Shown: positions 1-35,773 of the stretch, one piece after another
Numbering within the stretch: the stretch's first letter is position 1
How the letters are laid out: each line of letters begins with the position of its first letter
NCBI GenBank assembly: GCA_963575645.1
Contig: OY754464.1
Location: 71,708,948-71,772,947, forward strand
Origin: Xanthostigma xanthostigma
Lineage: Eukaryota > Arthropoda > Insecta > Raphidioptera > Raphidiidae
DNA: 64,000 nucleotides
Reading direction: 5' to 3'
Position numbers and translations under genes: made by a program
The notes under the pieces: model-generated
The model's database searches: none
The model's input: the letters and a program-made list of their open reading frames with translations, nothing else
Told to the model about the DNA's origin: nothing

Positions 1-719
1 ATATTATATCCTTTAAACAGCGATATAAATAATGAAATTTTATGCGAAATTGAGTACAGTTTCAAAACCATCTCATATTACCAGCATGTATTATATAAAT
101 ATTGTCTTAAAATAACACAGAACAAATAACAATAACTTTCCATATTCGTGCTGAATGAGTTTGGATAAGGGCTGTAAACGAGTGTTTATCTTATCACAAA
201 ATCTTATAAAATACGTACATACAAACAACCAGTGTCGGTTGAAGAAACTAGCGAAGCGAGCGAGCGCTGAAACTCAGAGGGTGTCTGAAGAGCTTCAACT
301 TGTTAGGTTTGACGTTATTTAAACTTTTGAAAAGGGATGGAACCTTTGGTGTGAATACGCGCGTTTCGCTAATCACGTCAGCATCATCAGAAAATGATTA
401 CAACTATTTTTAATAGTCTCATGATAATGTTGATATTTTGTTTGACTCAGCACTGATTTTTCGGATTTTGCTAGTGTTTCTCTTTTTAAAACAGGCAACC
501 AACACTGAATCCGCGATTGTGTGTTTGCATTGTTGCCAGTACTTTCTAGAAACTACGATCGATCTTTCTGGAAAGTTCTCAGAGGTACTTGAACGATTGA
601 TCGGGAGGTGAAATCGGCAGTCTGTCTAGTTTTGTGCGAAATAAATAAACAGTCAGTACTGTGATTTGAGTATTAGAGATCTGAATAGATAGTCAGTGCT
701 AAACTTGAAGTATCTGTAT
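1..719. other. Unassigned AT-rich DNA, possibly start of an old LTR
   Basis: No coding potential is seen. From about 530, text such as AAATAAATAAACAGTCAGTAC and short CAGTCAGT repeats resembles an LTR U3/R region. It appears to continue after two insertions (720-1263 and 1439-2064) to a GTTACA end near 2161. The 5' end of such an LTR was not found. Confidence 0.25.
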
Positions 720-1263
720 TAGTGATGTGCCGGATCGTTAAAAATGTATATCCGCGGATACGGATCTGAATACGGATATTTGGTTTCAAGTTCCGCCGAT
801 ACGGATACGGATCTTAACTTTCTTAGAGTACGCGGCGGTAAATATTGCACATCGACCTTTGGAAAGAGACTATCTGTTATGGGAAAAAGTTATTGACCTC
901 TTTAAGAGTTAACTCTCATAACAGATTGTCTCTTTCCAAAGATCGATGTGCAATATCTCATTATAAAGATAGTTTTTTAGTACCTTTGAGTTATGTACTA
1001 TTGGTATGGTACTCACTACGATAAATGTTTGCAATATAAAGGTGCCAAATACGATTTAAAAAATAAAAAATAATCTGAATGGAATTTAACAGTTTTTCAT
1101 TATTACCTAATCACCTATTTATATAAAATTTCATTTATGAATTGAAAATTAATAAGGTAAAAGATCCGTAAAAGATCCGCCAAAAACTAACGGATACGGA
1201 TACGGATCTTTCTTCTCCCTCGGATATCCGCGGATACGGATACGGATATCCGGCACATCACTA
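720..1263. mobile_element. Non-autonomous hAT element with 8-bp duplication
   Basis: Terminal inverted repeats TAGTGATGTGCCGGAT are flanked on both sides by ATCTGTAT (712-719 and 1264-1271), the 8-bp duplication expected of hAT. Both ends are rich in GGATACGGATAC-type simple repeats. The centre (about 843-953) is itself a palindrome containing AAAGAGACTATCTGTTATG and its reverse complement. No transposase sequence is visible. Confidence 0.8.
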
Positions 1264-1438
1264 ATCTGTATTATCACATTGCGACAGACTGCGTCATTAA
1301 TATTGGACACAAATAAAGAAACAGTCAGATCTCTGTAGTCAGTATTGTGAGGAAGCTGTAGCGATATTAATAAATAGTGACTTTGTGAGTAGTGATTATT
1401 GTTGTTAATTGTTGGTTCTAAGAGTTTCGTTTGTGTTA

Positions 1439-2064
1439 AGGCCCCTTCACACGATGCCGGATTTCCTGCTCGCTACCTTGCTTGGAGTCTTGCAGGCAGC
1501 CTTGCACACTACGCTGTTAGATGTGACGTCACTGATTGGTCCGCTGCTCGCTATCTTGTTATATTTGGGTAATAGATTCAGTGCTATTTTTCATGCAGCG
1601 CTGCCTGCTAGTTTTGACCAATTATGGAGTCGTATTTTATCACGTGATATCGTTTGACATTCGTTAAATATGGTGTTGTTTGAAAAAGCTGCCAAGAGAA
1701 CAGCGATGGGGCCAAACGTTGTAAAATCAAAAGGTAAATGGACTCGACAGGAAATAAGTTTTTGCTTTGATTTTTATCTTCTCTCCCGAAGCTTTTCAAT
1801 CATTATTAAAGTCATAGTAGCAATTCGTCTACGACGAATTATTTCTTGCACTACCATTACATCCATATTTAAATTTCAAATATAACTGTCAACCTAGCAA
1901 AACAGCGAGCAAACAAGCAAGCTGCGTGTGAAGCGAAACTAGCAGTACTCCCTACCAACCACCAAGCAGGATACCATGCATGGCAGTCTGCAAGACTTCA
2001 AGCAAGCTATAGCATGTTCTCTGGCTATAGCAAGCACGAAATCTTGCATCGTGTGAAGAGGCCT
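1439..2064. mobile_element. PIF/Harbinger-like non-autonomous element
   Basis: The ends AGGCCCCTTCACACGATGC and its near complement GCATCGTGTGAAGAGGCCT are flanked by TTA (1436-1438, 2065-2067). The 3-bp duplication and GGCC-type ends fit PIF/Harbinger. The minus strand near 1876-1780 reads as a short Arg-rich stretch that may be a relic of the transposase N-terminus. No intact gene remains. Confidence 0.65.
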
Positions 2065-2161
2065 TTATTCATTTTTCTTTGTTAGAATTTTATTTTGTTT
2101 TGTTACCTTTTTATTTTTGTAAATAAATATTTTAAATCCATTGAAGAACAATTTTGTTACA
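2065..2161 (+). repeat. LTR-like 3' end (U5) relic
   Basis: GTAAATAAATATT followed by GAAGAACAATTTTGTTACA closely parallels the 3' end of the solo LTR at 50492-51535. It contains an AATAAA signal. I infer a related old LTR whose body is interrupted by the two elements just upstream. Confidence 0.3.
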
Positions 2162-2850
2162 GTAGTTTACTTCTAGAACACTTTGTATACAGCAAACGAG
2201 TAACATATTTACAAATTATTTTTTTCTTAATCTTTAAACGTGTAAAAGTTTGAAAATCAAAAATCTCTTGGAGTATAGAAAATAAACAACAGAATTTAGT
2301 TTGGCTCGTATTAAATCTGTTGGATATTTTCTTTTATTTTTTTCAATCCCATGAAATGGACATTTTTAATTACATATATTTTTAAAGCTTCGATTTCATT
2401 TGATCATGGAATAATTAGAAAAAATTATTGAACAAACATCTTAAATTCTCTATTTCATGTTCTAGCTCATTTCTTGTGGTGCTAAAAATATTTTTACATC
2501 AAAAAACAACACAATGTCCCAAATATCATTTCCTGTATTTATACCAAAGGACCTCGTTACTCTGCCAAGAAATTTTACGAAATTCTTCCACCAGAGGTTA
2601 CGAACGTCGAAAGTTACAATCTATTTAAGAAAAAATTTACAGAGTATTTAATAGAAAAATGCCCGTATAACATTTTCTGTATTTAATTATTGTACTGTAA
2701 TTTACCATAATGGCAATCTTGATAAAGAATTATTATTATTATTATTATTTAGAAAACCATTGTTAAACATTATAATTTCCGGAGAATACAAATATTTGTG
2801 ACGTCAAATATTCTTTACCATTAATATTCGGGTTCATTATAATTAAACAG
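2162..2850. other. No recognisable feature
   Basis: AT-rich sequence with a short ATT triplet run near 2728. Nothing codes convincingly here. Confidence 0.3.
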
Positions 2851-2928
2851 GTAATACAGTAAGGTTGTATAGAATTAGAATAATTAACAAGTTTGGGTTA
2901 AAAAGGGACGCGCTGTGACACATAAGGT

Positions 2929-3147
2929 CTATTGTCCTTCCCTAATACTCCACCAGTTATTGAGGATGTCCACAGTCTCTTCACACAGTCCAGTATCCTG
3001 GTCAAAGTGATAGCATTGAGGTTGATTCAAAACACTAATACAGTCTCGCACGTATAGAGTTTCCTCCACTACTTTGCACTTTGTGCGTCGTTGGAAATTC
3101 CCAGCTTGTTCTAATTCTAAGGTAATATATGTATACCAAATATTCTC
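2929..3147 (-). CDS. Unidentified open frame, about 72 codons, no start codon
   Basis: The minus-strand frame is open from the stop before 3147 to the stop at 2931-2929. It has balanced amino-acid content, four Cys, and the segments RRTKCKVVEETLYVRDC and QCYHFDQDTGLC. Local GC is higher than the surroundings. There is no ATG, so it would be an exon or a relic. It lies wholly inside the repeat 2851-3310, which argues for a transposon-borne fragment rather than a host gene. I do not recognise the family, and chance is possible. Confidence 0.2.
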   Translation of the reverse strand, partial: ENIWYTYITLELEQAGNFQRRTKCKVVEETLYVRDCISVLNQPQCYHFDQDTGLCEETVDILNNWWSIREGQ

Positions 3148-3198
3148 TCAACAGCAATGCGGTTAGTAAGTTACGTTATCGTAGTGTCACATTAATAA

Positions 3199-3254
3199 CA
3201 CCAAGTAGCCTGAGGAAGTCGAGTTAAAACCGATGAAACGTTACGGAATTGGTG
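3199..3254 (+). ncRNA. Hammerhead-ribozyme-like module A
   Basis: In order: CACCAA (3199-3204), the core CTGAGGA (3210-3216), one unpaired A, a hairpin GTCG/CGAT, GAAA (3235-3238), a tiny palindrome ACGT, T, then TTGGTG (3249-3254), which pairs with CACCAA. This is the order of a type I hammerhead (CUGANGA, stem II, GAAA, very short stem III, cleavage H, stem I). The extra base after the core and the weak stem II may abolish activity. Confidence 0.4.
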
Positions 3255-3466
3255 AATAAAAAGTAATACGAAAGAAATAATCACTGGCTTATACAACCTT
3301 ACTGTGTTACTTAGTCGAATATATTTTTTTTAGTAAATCCAAACTCAAATTTATAAGAAAATATGTAAATGACCCCATTGTAAATATTATTGAGTTGCCA
3401 ACGTCTGTGTGGTTAAAAAAAGATAATGCTCATACTTTGGTCATATAATGAGGTCAAAAAATATAA

Positions 3467-3613
3467 TTGAAGGAGATTTATTTGGTTGAGGAACAATAGA
3501 AATAAGCTTTACCAAAGTATCGCTTGTGGCCAACGTTTCGAAACGTTGGCCAGAAGAGCGATACTTTGGTAAAGCTTATTTCTATTGTTCCTCATCCAAA
3601 TAAATCTCTTTCA
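3467..3613. repeat. Near-perfect 70-bp-arm palindrome
   Basis: The arms meet at CAACGTTTCGAAACGTTGG, centred near 3540. Both contain TACCAAAGTATCGC and AACAATAGAAATAAGCTT in opposite orientation. It is a foldback-type repeat with no coding content. Confidence 0.75.
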
Positions 3614-4216
3614 ATACATATTTTGGAACAAAACTTCTCCTAACCCTAAAAAATATAATATTCAACAAATCATATTAATGGGCAACTTAGAACAGAAAAG
3701 ATCCAGAGGTATAGAAGAAGAACATCGTGGCTAGATAACATTAAAAAATGGACTGGATTAAACTTTATTAACCTCATCCATACTGTCCAGGATAGACCTA
3801 AATGGCAGGAAGTGGTATCCAACGTCCTCTAGGGGATATGGGACTACGATATTCTTTCGTTTTAAGTACAATCTCATACAGATCAATATAGTCCAGTTCG
3901 GAAATTGTAGGCAATTACTAATACTTATTGTTTCACATGCAATATAAGCGGCACGGTTTTTATGTATGGGACGGGTGTGCTTTACATTGTTTCATTGCTT
4001 TGCCACTCCAATAAGCTCGTTCGTAACAAAGTTTTATGACTGCTGACAACTTTACAATTGAATTATAATAATAATAACATCTTTTATTTAAGTCATTTGA
4101 AAATTATAGGTCAGTATAATGATCTCTCGGGTTAGACAGAACAATAACCTTGAAAATAAATCGATGAAAAGCGGTAAATTCACTTCCGAAAGAATAGATT
4201 ATTACCGATGAAAAAC
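3614..4216. other. No recognisable gene
   Basis: AT-rich DNA. The segment around 3680-3840 (GAAGAAGAACATCGTGGC and nearby) could be a worn retroelement piece, but I cannot assign it. Confidence 0.25.
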
Positions 4217-4909
4217 TAGGGTTACCAGACGTCCCGGTTTTCCGGGACATGTCCCGTTTTCGCCTTCCTGTCCCGGTGTCCCGGATTTTTTTCAAAATCT
4301 ATGCAAATGTCCCGGTTTTTAATAAAATCCCAATGGAGCGATGAACGCAACCGACTCTCAGTCAAAACGATTCGCGACCTTATGATGATCACCTTCAATT
4401 TCAATGACATGAATAATTGTAAACAGTTTTACAAATATCTACTCGAGCCTGAACATTCGAAACTATTGCAAAAAATCAGTGACTCGAAAAAATATTGTTA
4501 ATCGACCCGACTGAAATTTGTGTCTCGAAGTACCTATATTTTACACATGTATATATTCATGATTGATGTGTTATGAACAAATAAACATACTGACCACTAT
4601 AATTAAGTCTTTTTTTTCACTATATTTCTATCCTCAAATTATTCAAAATCGTGTTCGTCTCATATTGAACTACACGATTTCGATAGATATCGATTATGGA
4701 TTGATACACACAGCACACTTCAGATGTTTCATCAATTTTTGTCTGAAGAAGGGTTTTTTAAAGTTATTATTAGGGTCGGAGGATTTTTTTACAACAAATT
4801 TTTTTAGATTTCAGAAATTTCAAAAATATTTTTTTCATTCTTCAATTATCAATAGGGGGGGGGGGTGTAAAATGTCCCGTTTTTTCATTCAGACCATCTG
4901 GTAACCCTA
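4217..4909 (+). mobile_element. hAT element with transposase relic
   Basis: The ends TAGGGTTACCAGACGTCCCG and the complementary CATCTGGTAACCCTA are flanked by GAAAAAC (4210-4216, 4910-4916), a 7-bp remnant of a duplication. CCCGG/TCCCG repeats fill the left end. The interior contains a C-terminal hAT transposase fragment on the plus strand. Confidence 0.75.
4328..4501 (+). pseudogene. hAT transposase C-terminal (dimerisation domain) fragment
   Basis: The frame reads SQWSDERNRLSVKTIR and then a segment containing MMITFNFNDM, CKQFYKYLL and LLQKISDSKKY, ending in a natural stop. This is the layout of the hAT family C-terminal dimerisation region, in which a W.DERNRLS motif precedes a hydrophobic helix and a Leu/Lys-rich tail. 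Everything upstream (DNA-binding and DDE core) is missing, so the element cannot move itself. Confidence 0.7.
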
Positions 4910-5083
4910 GAAAAACAAAAGTACCGTAATTTTTAGTTTGTGAGTTCTGTCATACTCGAATGAACTGACCATCCACGATCACAATCCGCAGCAACAAAAT
5001 AAATGATTGTCACATGAAAATGAATGATTACATTTTACTACATAGTCTAGAACCATTCGAAAACACCTTAAACAATTATATCT

Positions 5084-5089
5084 TTTATT
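5084..5089 (-). promoter_or_regulatory. Possible poly(A) signal of the GPCR gene
   Basis: AATAAA occurs on the minus strand 28 bp after the receptor stop codon. It would give a very short 3' UTR. In such AT-rich DNA the hexamer is common, so this is only a candidate. Confidence 0.35.
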
Positions 5090-5117
5090 AATTATTAAAA
5101 ACGTTTGTTTAATTTCT

Positions 5118-31323
<26,206 letters not shown>

Positions 31324-31379
31324 CTGCAACAACATAAAATTGGGTTGTAAACATGTAATAATGATGGAACAATAGTTAT

Positions 31380-31486
31380 TGGCGTAACTAGTAGTCTAAG
31401 TCATTCATGGCGCACCGGAGACGAGTGCTGAAAACATCGCGCTGACAGGTCATGACTTAGCCTACAAGTTGCGCCCATAATTTTAT
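31380..31486. repeat. Short inverted-repeat element near the GPCR start
   Basis: GGCGTAACTAGTAGTCTAAG and CTTAGCCTACAAGTTGCGCC face each other just upstream of the first coding exon, in the preceding intron. Confidence 0.55.
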
Positions 31487-32199
31487 TCAACAATTGCGCG
31501 TTATTCATGTTTTAATTATAATGAGATGTTGTAAATATCTATTTATTTCTTTATAAAAAAAACTGTCAATACTAACAGCACCAAACACCACAATTCAATG
31601 TTTTGGTTTGAGGTTAGCCGGTTATGAATAAACTCCATGTCGAAAACATTCGGCCTCTCAATTTTAGTCTCAATGGGTAACAACAGGGAGTTGTTGTTAC
31701 CTACTATTTCGTTACGACTCAGAAAATAGTTACGTTTATTTTCATTACTCCACAATGGCCGAGCTAGTAGCAATCTTCATTGAGTTATGACAAGTAATTG
31801 TCATCAGTCGGTAAATGGCTATTTAGGGTTCGGTTTTTAGGCATGATAAAACATGAATAACGCGCATGAGTTGAATAAAAACAGTTATTAATGTTAATCC
31901 TAATGTCTGCCAATTTTAAAATTTGTTTTTTTGTTACAGACTTGTTATGGATGAAGCTAACCCGGTAAGTAAACAAATCTAGATTATAATATGTCCAGCG
32001 TTATATGATTTTATTGGGATACAGTATACATATTCAACAGTAATCTTCGGATGCGATTAATTAATTATCTTTTCAGGGTATAGGGTAAAATCTAAAAATG
32101 TTTCAGAGCAAAGTTAATTGATCCAAAGGAGGACATCGGATGCCATGGTCACTTTTGACGTTGGATCGACGGTTCAGTGTCATCCATGGTTAACTTTTT
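31487..32199. other. No recognisable gene; likely 5' intron of the GPCR
   Basis: No conserved coding or splice-flanked segment was found. Confidence 0.25.
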
Positions 32200-32368
32200 A
32201 ACTTCCCGCTTTAAAAAAAAAAAAAAAATTTTTTTTTTTTCAAAAATCGGGAAGTTATTGGTTTCACCCCGATTTTCGAAAATCGAGTTTTCGCCAGATC
32301 TCGACGTTTTGAGGTCCTACGAAGCTATTAAAACTATTTTGGCGATGATGCCCGTAGGGCTGTATGCA

Positions 32369-32400
<32 letters not shown>

Positions 32401-33479
32401 AACCTTTTATATCTTTTGAACGGAGTGTCCGACTGAAACGCGGTTTGCGGCATCGGACGTGATCTTGGTGAACTTAGACTTCCTGAAAATTTGAAACGAT
32501 TCGGCCCAAAAAATTTTGAGAAATCTTAAAAAAACAAGTTTCAAAAACTTTTTAAAATTTGTTTTTGTAAAATATTTTCTAAACTACTAAACCGAATAAT
32601 TCCAAAATCTAATCAGCTCTTCTCCTTAACAAACTGCGTCGATTTCCGCAAACCGCATCAAAATCGGTTCATTTGTTCACGAGATACCGTGAACGAAAAA
32701 ATCGTAAAAAAGTGTTTTTTTAAAATGATTCTTAAAATTGTTATCAGATCGATTTTTTTGTAATAAATTACTTTCTTAGGCTAAAAAAACTGCGTCGATC
32801 GCCGCAAACCAGATCATAATTGGTTCATTTGTTCATGAGATAACGTGAACGAAAAATTAGGAGAAAAGTAATTTTTTATAATTACTCGTAAAATTCTTAT
32901 CAAATCGATTTTTTTGTAATAATTTACTTTCTTAGGTTAAAAAAACTGCGTCGATCGCCGCAAACCAGATCAAAATTGGTTCATTTGTTCATGAGATAAC
33001 GTGAACGAAAAATTAGGATAAAAGTAATTTTTTATAATTACTCGTAAAATTCTTATCAAATCGATTTTTTTGTAATAATTTACTTTCTTAGGTTAAAAAA
33101 ACTGCGTCGATCGACGCAAACCGCATCAAAATCGGCTCATTTGTTCACGAGATATCGTGAACGAAAAATTTGTAAAAAAGTGTTTTTTTTAAATTGCTCG
33201 TAAAATTCCTATGAGATCGATTTTTCTGTAATAAATTACTTTTTTAGGATAAAAAATTGAGTCGACTGCCGCAAATCGCATCAAAATCGGTTCATTTTTT
33301 CATGAGATATAGTGAACGAAAATTTCGTAACAAAGTGTCTTTTTTTTTTGAGCTCGAAGAGCTAAAAAATAAACTTCTTGCTATATTTTATATATTTTTG
33401 AGCGTTTTGAACTCGAAAATAGCGGGAAGTTACAGGGATGGCCTGCAGGGTCAAACTTCTTTTCAAATTTTTTTTAATG
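32200..33479 (+). mobile_element. AACTTCCCGC element, copy 1 (1.28 kb) with 156-bp internal tandem repeats
   Basis: It starts AACTTCCCGCTTTAAAA and ends CTTTTCAAATTTTTTTTAATG-like text also present at the outer edge of the inverted copy 43201-44247. Inside, ACTGCGTCGAT recurs at 32633, 32789, 32945 and 33101, an exact 156-bp period, with a fifth degraded unit. A GT/GTAT microsatellite lies near 32368-32400. No coding frame. The superfamily is unknown. Confidence 0.6.
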
Positions 33480-33546
33480 GAAACCCTCATTTTTTACAGC
33501 AGCATTCAATTGGCCGTAAAAAACATGAACAACAGTTACATAGATA

Positions 33547-34272
33547 TCTATGCTAATATATAAAGCTGCAGATTTCGTTTGTTTGTTTGGTTAAACGCGC
33601 TAATCTCAGAAACTACTGGTTCGAATTGAAAAAAAAATTGTTGGATAGCCCATTTATAGAAGAAGGCTATAGGCTATATAATATTACGCTACGACCAATT
33701 GGAGCGGAACATCAATGAAAAATGTTGCTAGAATATGTATCTCAAAATTAGTCCGTCCGACAATTAATATTATCAGGTGAAATGCCTTAACTAAATATTG
33801 CAATATTAGCGCTTCAGGAATACAAGCCCGGATAGCTCAGTCGGTAGAGTGTAAGACTCTTAATGCCAGGGTCTTGGGTTCAAGCCCCACATCGTCGAAT
33901 ATAATTTTATTTTCCACATTATTTTGTAAGGCTTACATTTCAATTTTTTTAAATTTTATTACGACTAATTAAAATTAAATAAATCTAATTAATAGCTCAT
34001 TTGAAAACTGTTACAGCTATAGGTACCTATATATAAAAATAATTTTCCTACAGTGTTTTCAATTAAATGTTTATTATAATAAAAGAAATTTATTACTTAA
34101 AAAACTATAAATACTGCTTTTTAACTACAAAAATGTTTGAACGGCAACTCCAATCATTATGAAGTTTGGACACAACATTCATCTCGGTAAACTAAGATGA
34201 ATGTGCGTACTCATGTCCCTTCCTTCCCCATTCGTTCTTTTGCACCCAGGTGAAACCGGGCGGGACCGCTAG
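33547..34272 (+). mobile_element. Helitron-like element with tRNA-Lys-like cassette
   Basis: A|TCTATGCTAATATATAAAGC start; CCGGGCGGGACCGCTAG|T end. It belongs to the same family as 26306-27808, with an extra internal cassette that contains a tRNA-Lys-like sequence (33826-33898). Confidence 0.75.
33826..33898 (+). tRNA. tRNA-Lys(CTT)-like sequence inside a Helitron (probable pseudogene)
   Basis: GCCCGGATAGCTCAGTCGG, an anticodon loop CTCTTAA with CTT at 33859-33861, and GGTTCAAGCCCC give the D, anticodon and T arms. The anticodon stem and acceptor stem have mismatches. It is repeated in two other Helitron copies, so it is a mobile tRNA-derived segment rather than a host tRNA gene. Confidence 0.6.
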
Positions 34273-34932
34273 TACATAATAAACTTTTCATATGACACAG
34301 TATTATAGTTTTTAAGAAAATTATAAAGTTTGAGCCTCTATATCCAAAGAGCGATTGGAAAAAAGTTATTTTACATTGTGTGCTTATAAACCATTCCTCA
34401 ACACGATTTTTCAATATTTGACTTCCTTGCGTAAATCATTGTGTACATTAATTATTATATATTATGAAGAGCTTTTTAAAGGTAATGTGTTATTTTATGT
34501 AATAGTAGACCGGGTGGAAGTTACTTTATGTGATAATAGACCGGATCATTATGTACAAAAGCGAGCTGGAAAATTTTCTAACAGCTTTTTAACACTACCT
34601 AATGTATAAAACTTCGATTCCCCGAAGCATATAAGTTCTCAGAATAAAAAATGTTTTAGTCGTCAGACAACTACTGACAGTGACCAGTAGGTACAGTAAA
34701 AACGCTGCAACGAAATTCTTTATAACGAAAAACTTTGTATAAAGTAACCGTTAGTTGCACCTAGGGATTGCTCCCGGGAATACCCAGGAAATTTCATCGC
34801 CTTAAGTACCGGGAAATGAAACCCATTTCCCGGGAATTCCGGTACTACAAAAGTTATACTAATTTAAATGTTTTAACTATTTTTTCAAGCTGTAAATGCT
34901 GTAATCGTCGCCGGTGATTTGATACATTATAG
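34273..34932. other. No recognisable gene
   Basis: AT-rich text. Near 34760-34855, CCCGGGAAT repeats resemble a worn hAT end. Confidence 0.25.
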
Positions 34933-35124
34933 TACTAACAGACGGTCGTACTTGGTTCGAAGCGGACAGCGGATCTGGTCCGCTCCGTACCAAATCTGTT
35001 CGTCTGTAGAGTAGTCTGCGTGTCCGCCCGGTTCGATGGGAACAGATTCGGTCGTCTGTTGCAAGATCCGCCGTACCATGTCCGTTGTCGGACCGGACCA
35101 AGTTCGACCGTGTGTTAGCACTAT
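34933..35124. mobile_element. Miniature element (CTAACAGACGGTCG ends)
   Basis: CTAACAGACGGTCGTACTTG at the left and its near complement at the right, about 190 bp, GC-rich within AT-rich flanks. The duplication is not clear. Confidence 0.55.
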
Positions 35125-35242
35125 AACGTTTTATTTAAGTAATGTTACGCAAAACGTTTTAGAATACGTAAAACATTTTTTTCTTTTCATTATCGTTATG
35201 TAAAAAAGTTACTGTCTATTACGATTATACGAGTTTCTCTTA

Positions 35243-35452
35243 GGCCTAGTTTATATGAGAGGCGTTCAACGCGCGTTGGCCCAACGCGCGTTTACAGTTT
35301 CTATACAATTGTATAGAACTGTTTATATGATAACGCGCGTTCAACGCGCCACCAACGCGCGTTATCATATAAACAGTTCTATACAATTGTATAGAAACTG
35401 TAAACGCGCGTTGGGCCAACGCGCGTTGAACGCCTCTCATATAAACTAGGCC
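35243..35452. mobile_element. 210-bp almost perfect palindromic Harbinger-like element
   Basis: GGCCTAGTTTATATGAGAGG and its exact complement at the ends are flanked by TTA (35240-35242, 35453-35455). The whole unit is a hairpin, so both strands encode nearly the same 64-residue open frame. That is a symmetry effect, not a gene. Confidence 0.8.
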
Positions 35453-35486
35453 TTAAGTTACGCATAGACGTAACTTAACAGAAGCT

Positions 35487-35762
35487 AGTTATATTCTGAG
35501 TTCAGAATATTTAGTTTTTAAAAAGAATTAAATTTTATATTGGTTTTACGTTTATTATATTTATTGTAAAGTTTTAATACATTATCTTAATTATAAGTTT
35601 AATACTAATTTCTAATGGGCAACCATATTCATTGGCTGTTCCTCTTAGAAGCTCTAATTAATAATTAATTATTCTAACTGATTCTTAGCTCATCCGAGTG
35701 CATCCAACCACCGGATGGCGTGGGCTTATCTTTATGATAAAGTCATAGCTATTCATATAACA
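35487..35762 (-). repeat. 3' LTR of the errantivirus-like element
   Basis: 276 bp, apparently identical to the 5' LTR, bounded by the AGCT duplication at 35483-35486. It is preceded on the minus strand by a short purine tract. Confidence 0.92.
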
Positions 35763-35763
35763 A

Positions 35764-35773
35764 CTCCCTCCTT
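35764..35773 (-). other. Polypurine tract
   Basis: AAGGAGGGAG lies directly before the 3' LTR and overlaps the env stop codon (TAA at 35774-35772). This is the expected plus-strand primer. Confidence 0.7.

Larger units (their letters stand above)
2851..3310. mobile_element. Short element with 20-bp inverted ends
   Basis: GTAATACAGTAAGGTTGTAT at 2851-2870 is repeated inverted at 3291-3310 with one mismatch. The interior carries a Cys-containing open frame on the minus strand (3147-2929) and a hammerhead-like module on the plus strand (3199-3254). The family is unknown to me. The hammerhead-like module near one end recalls Penelope-like elements, but no reverse transcriptase is present. Confidence 0.5.

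Noticed and set aside
33826..33898. A functional tRNA-Lys gene
   Set aside because: The same segment is repeated inside three Helitron copies and its stems are imperfect.
35246..35449. A conserved 64-residue gene on either strand
   Set aside because: The region is a perfect palindrome, so both frames are mirror images.
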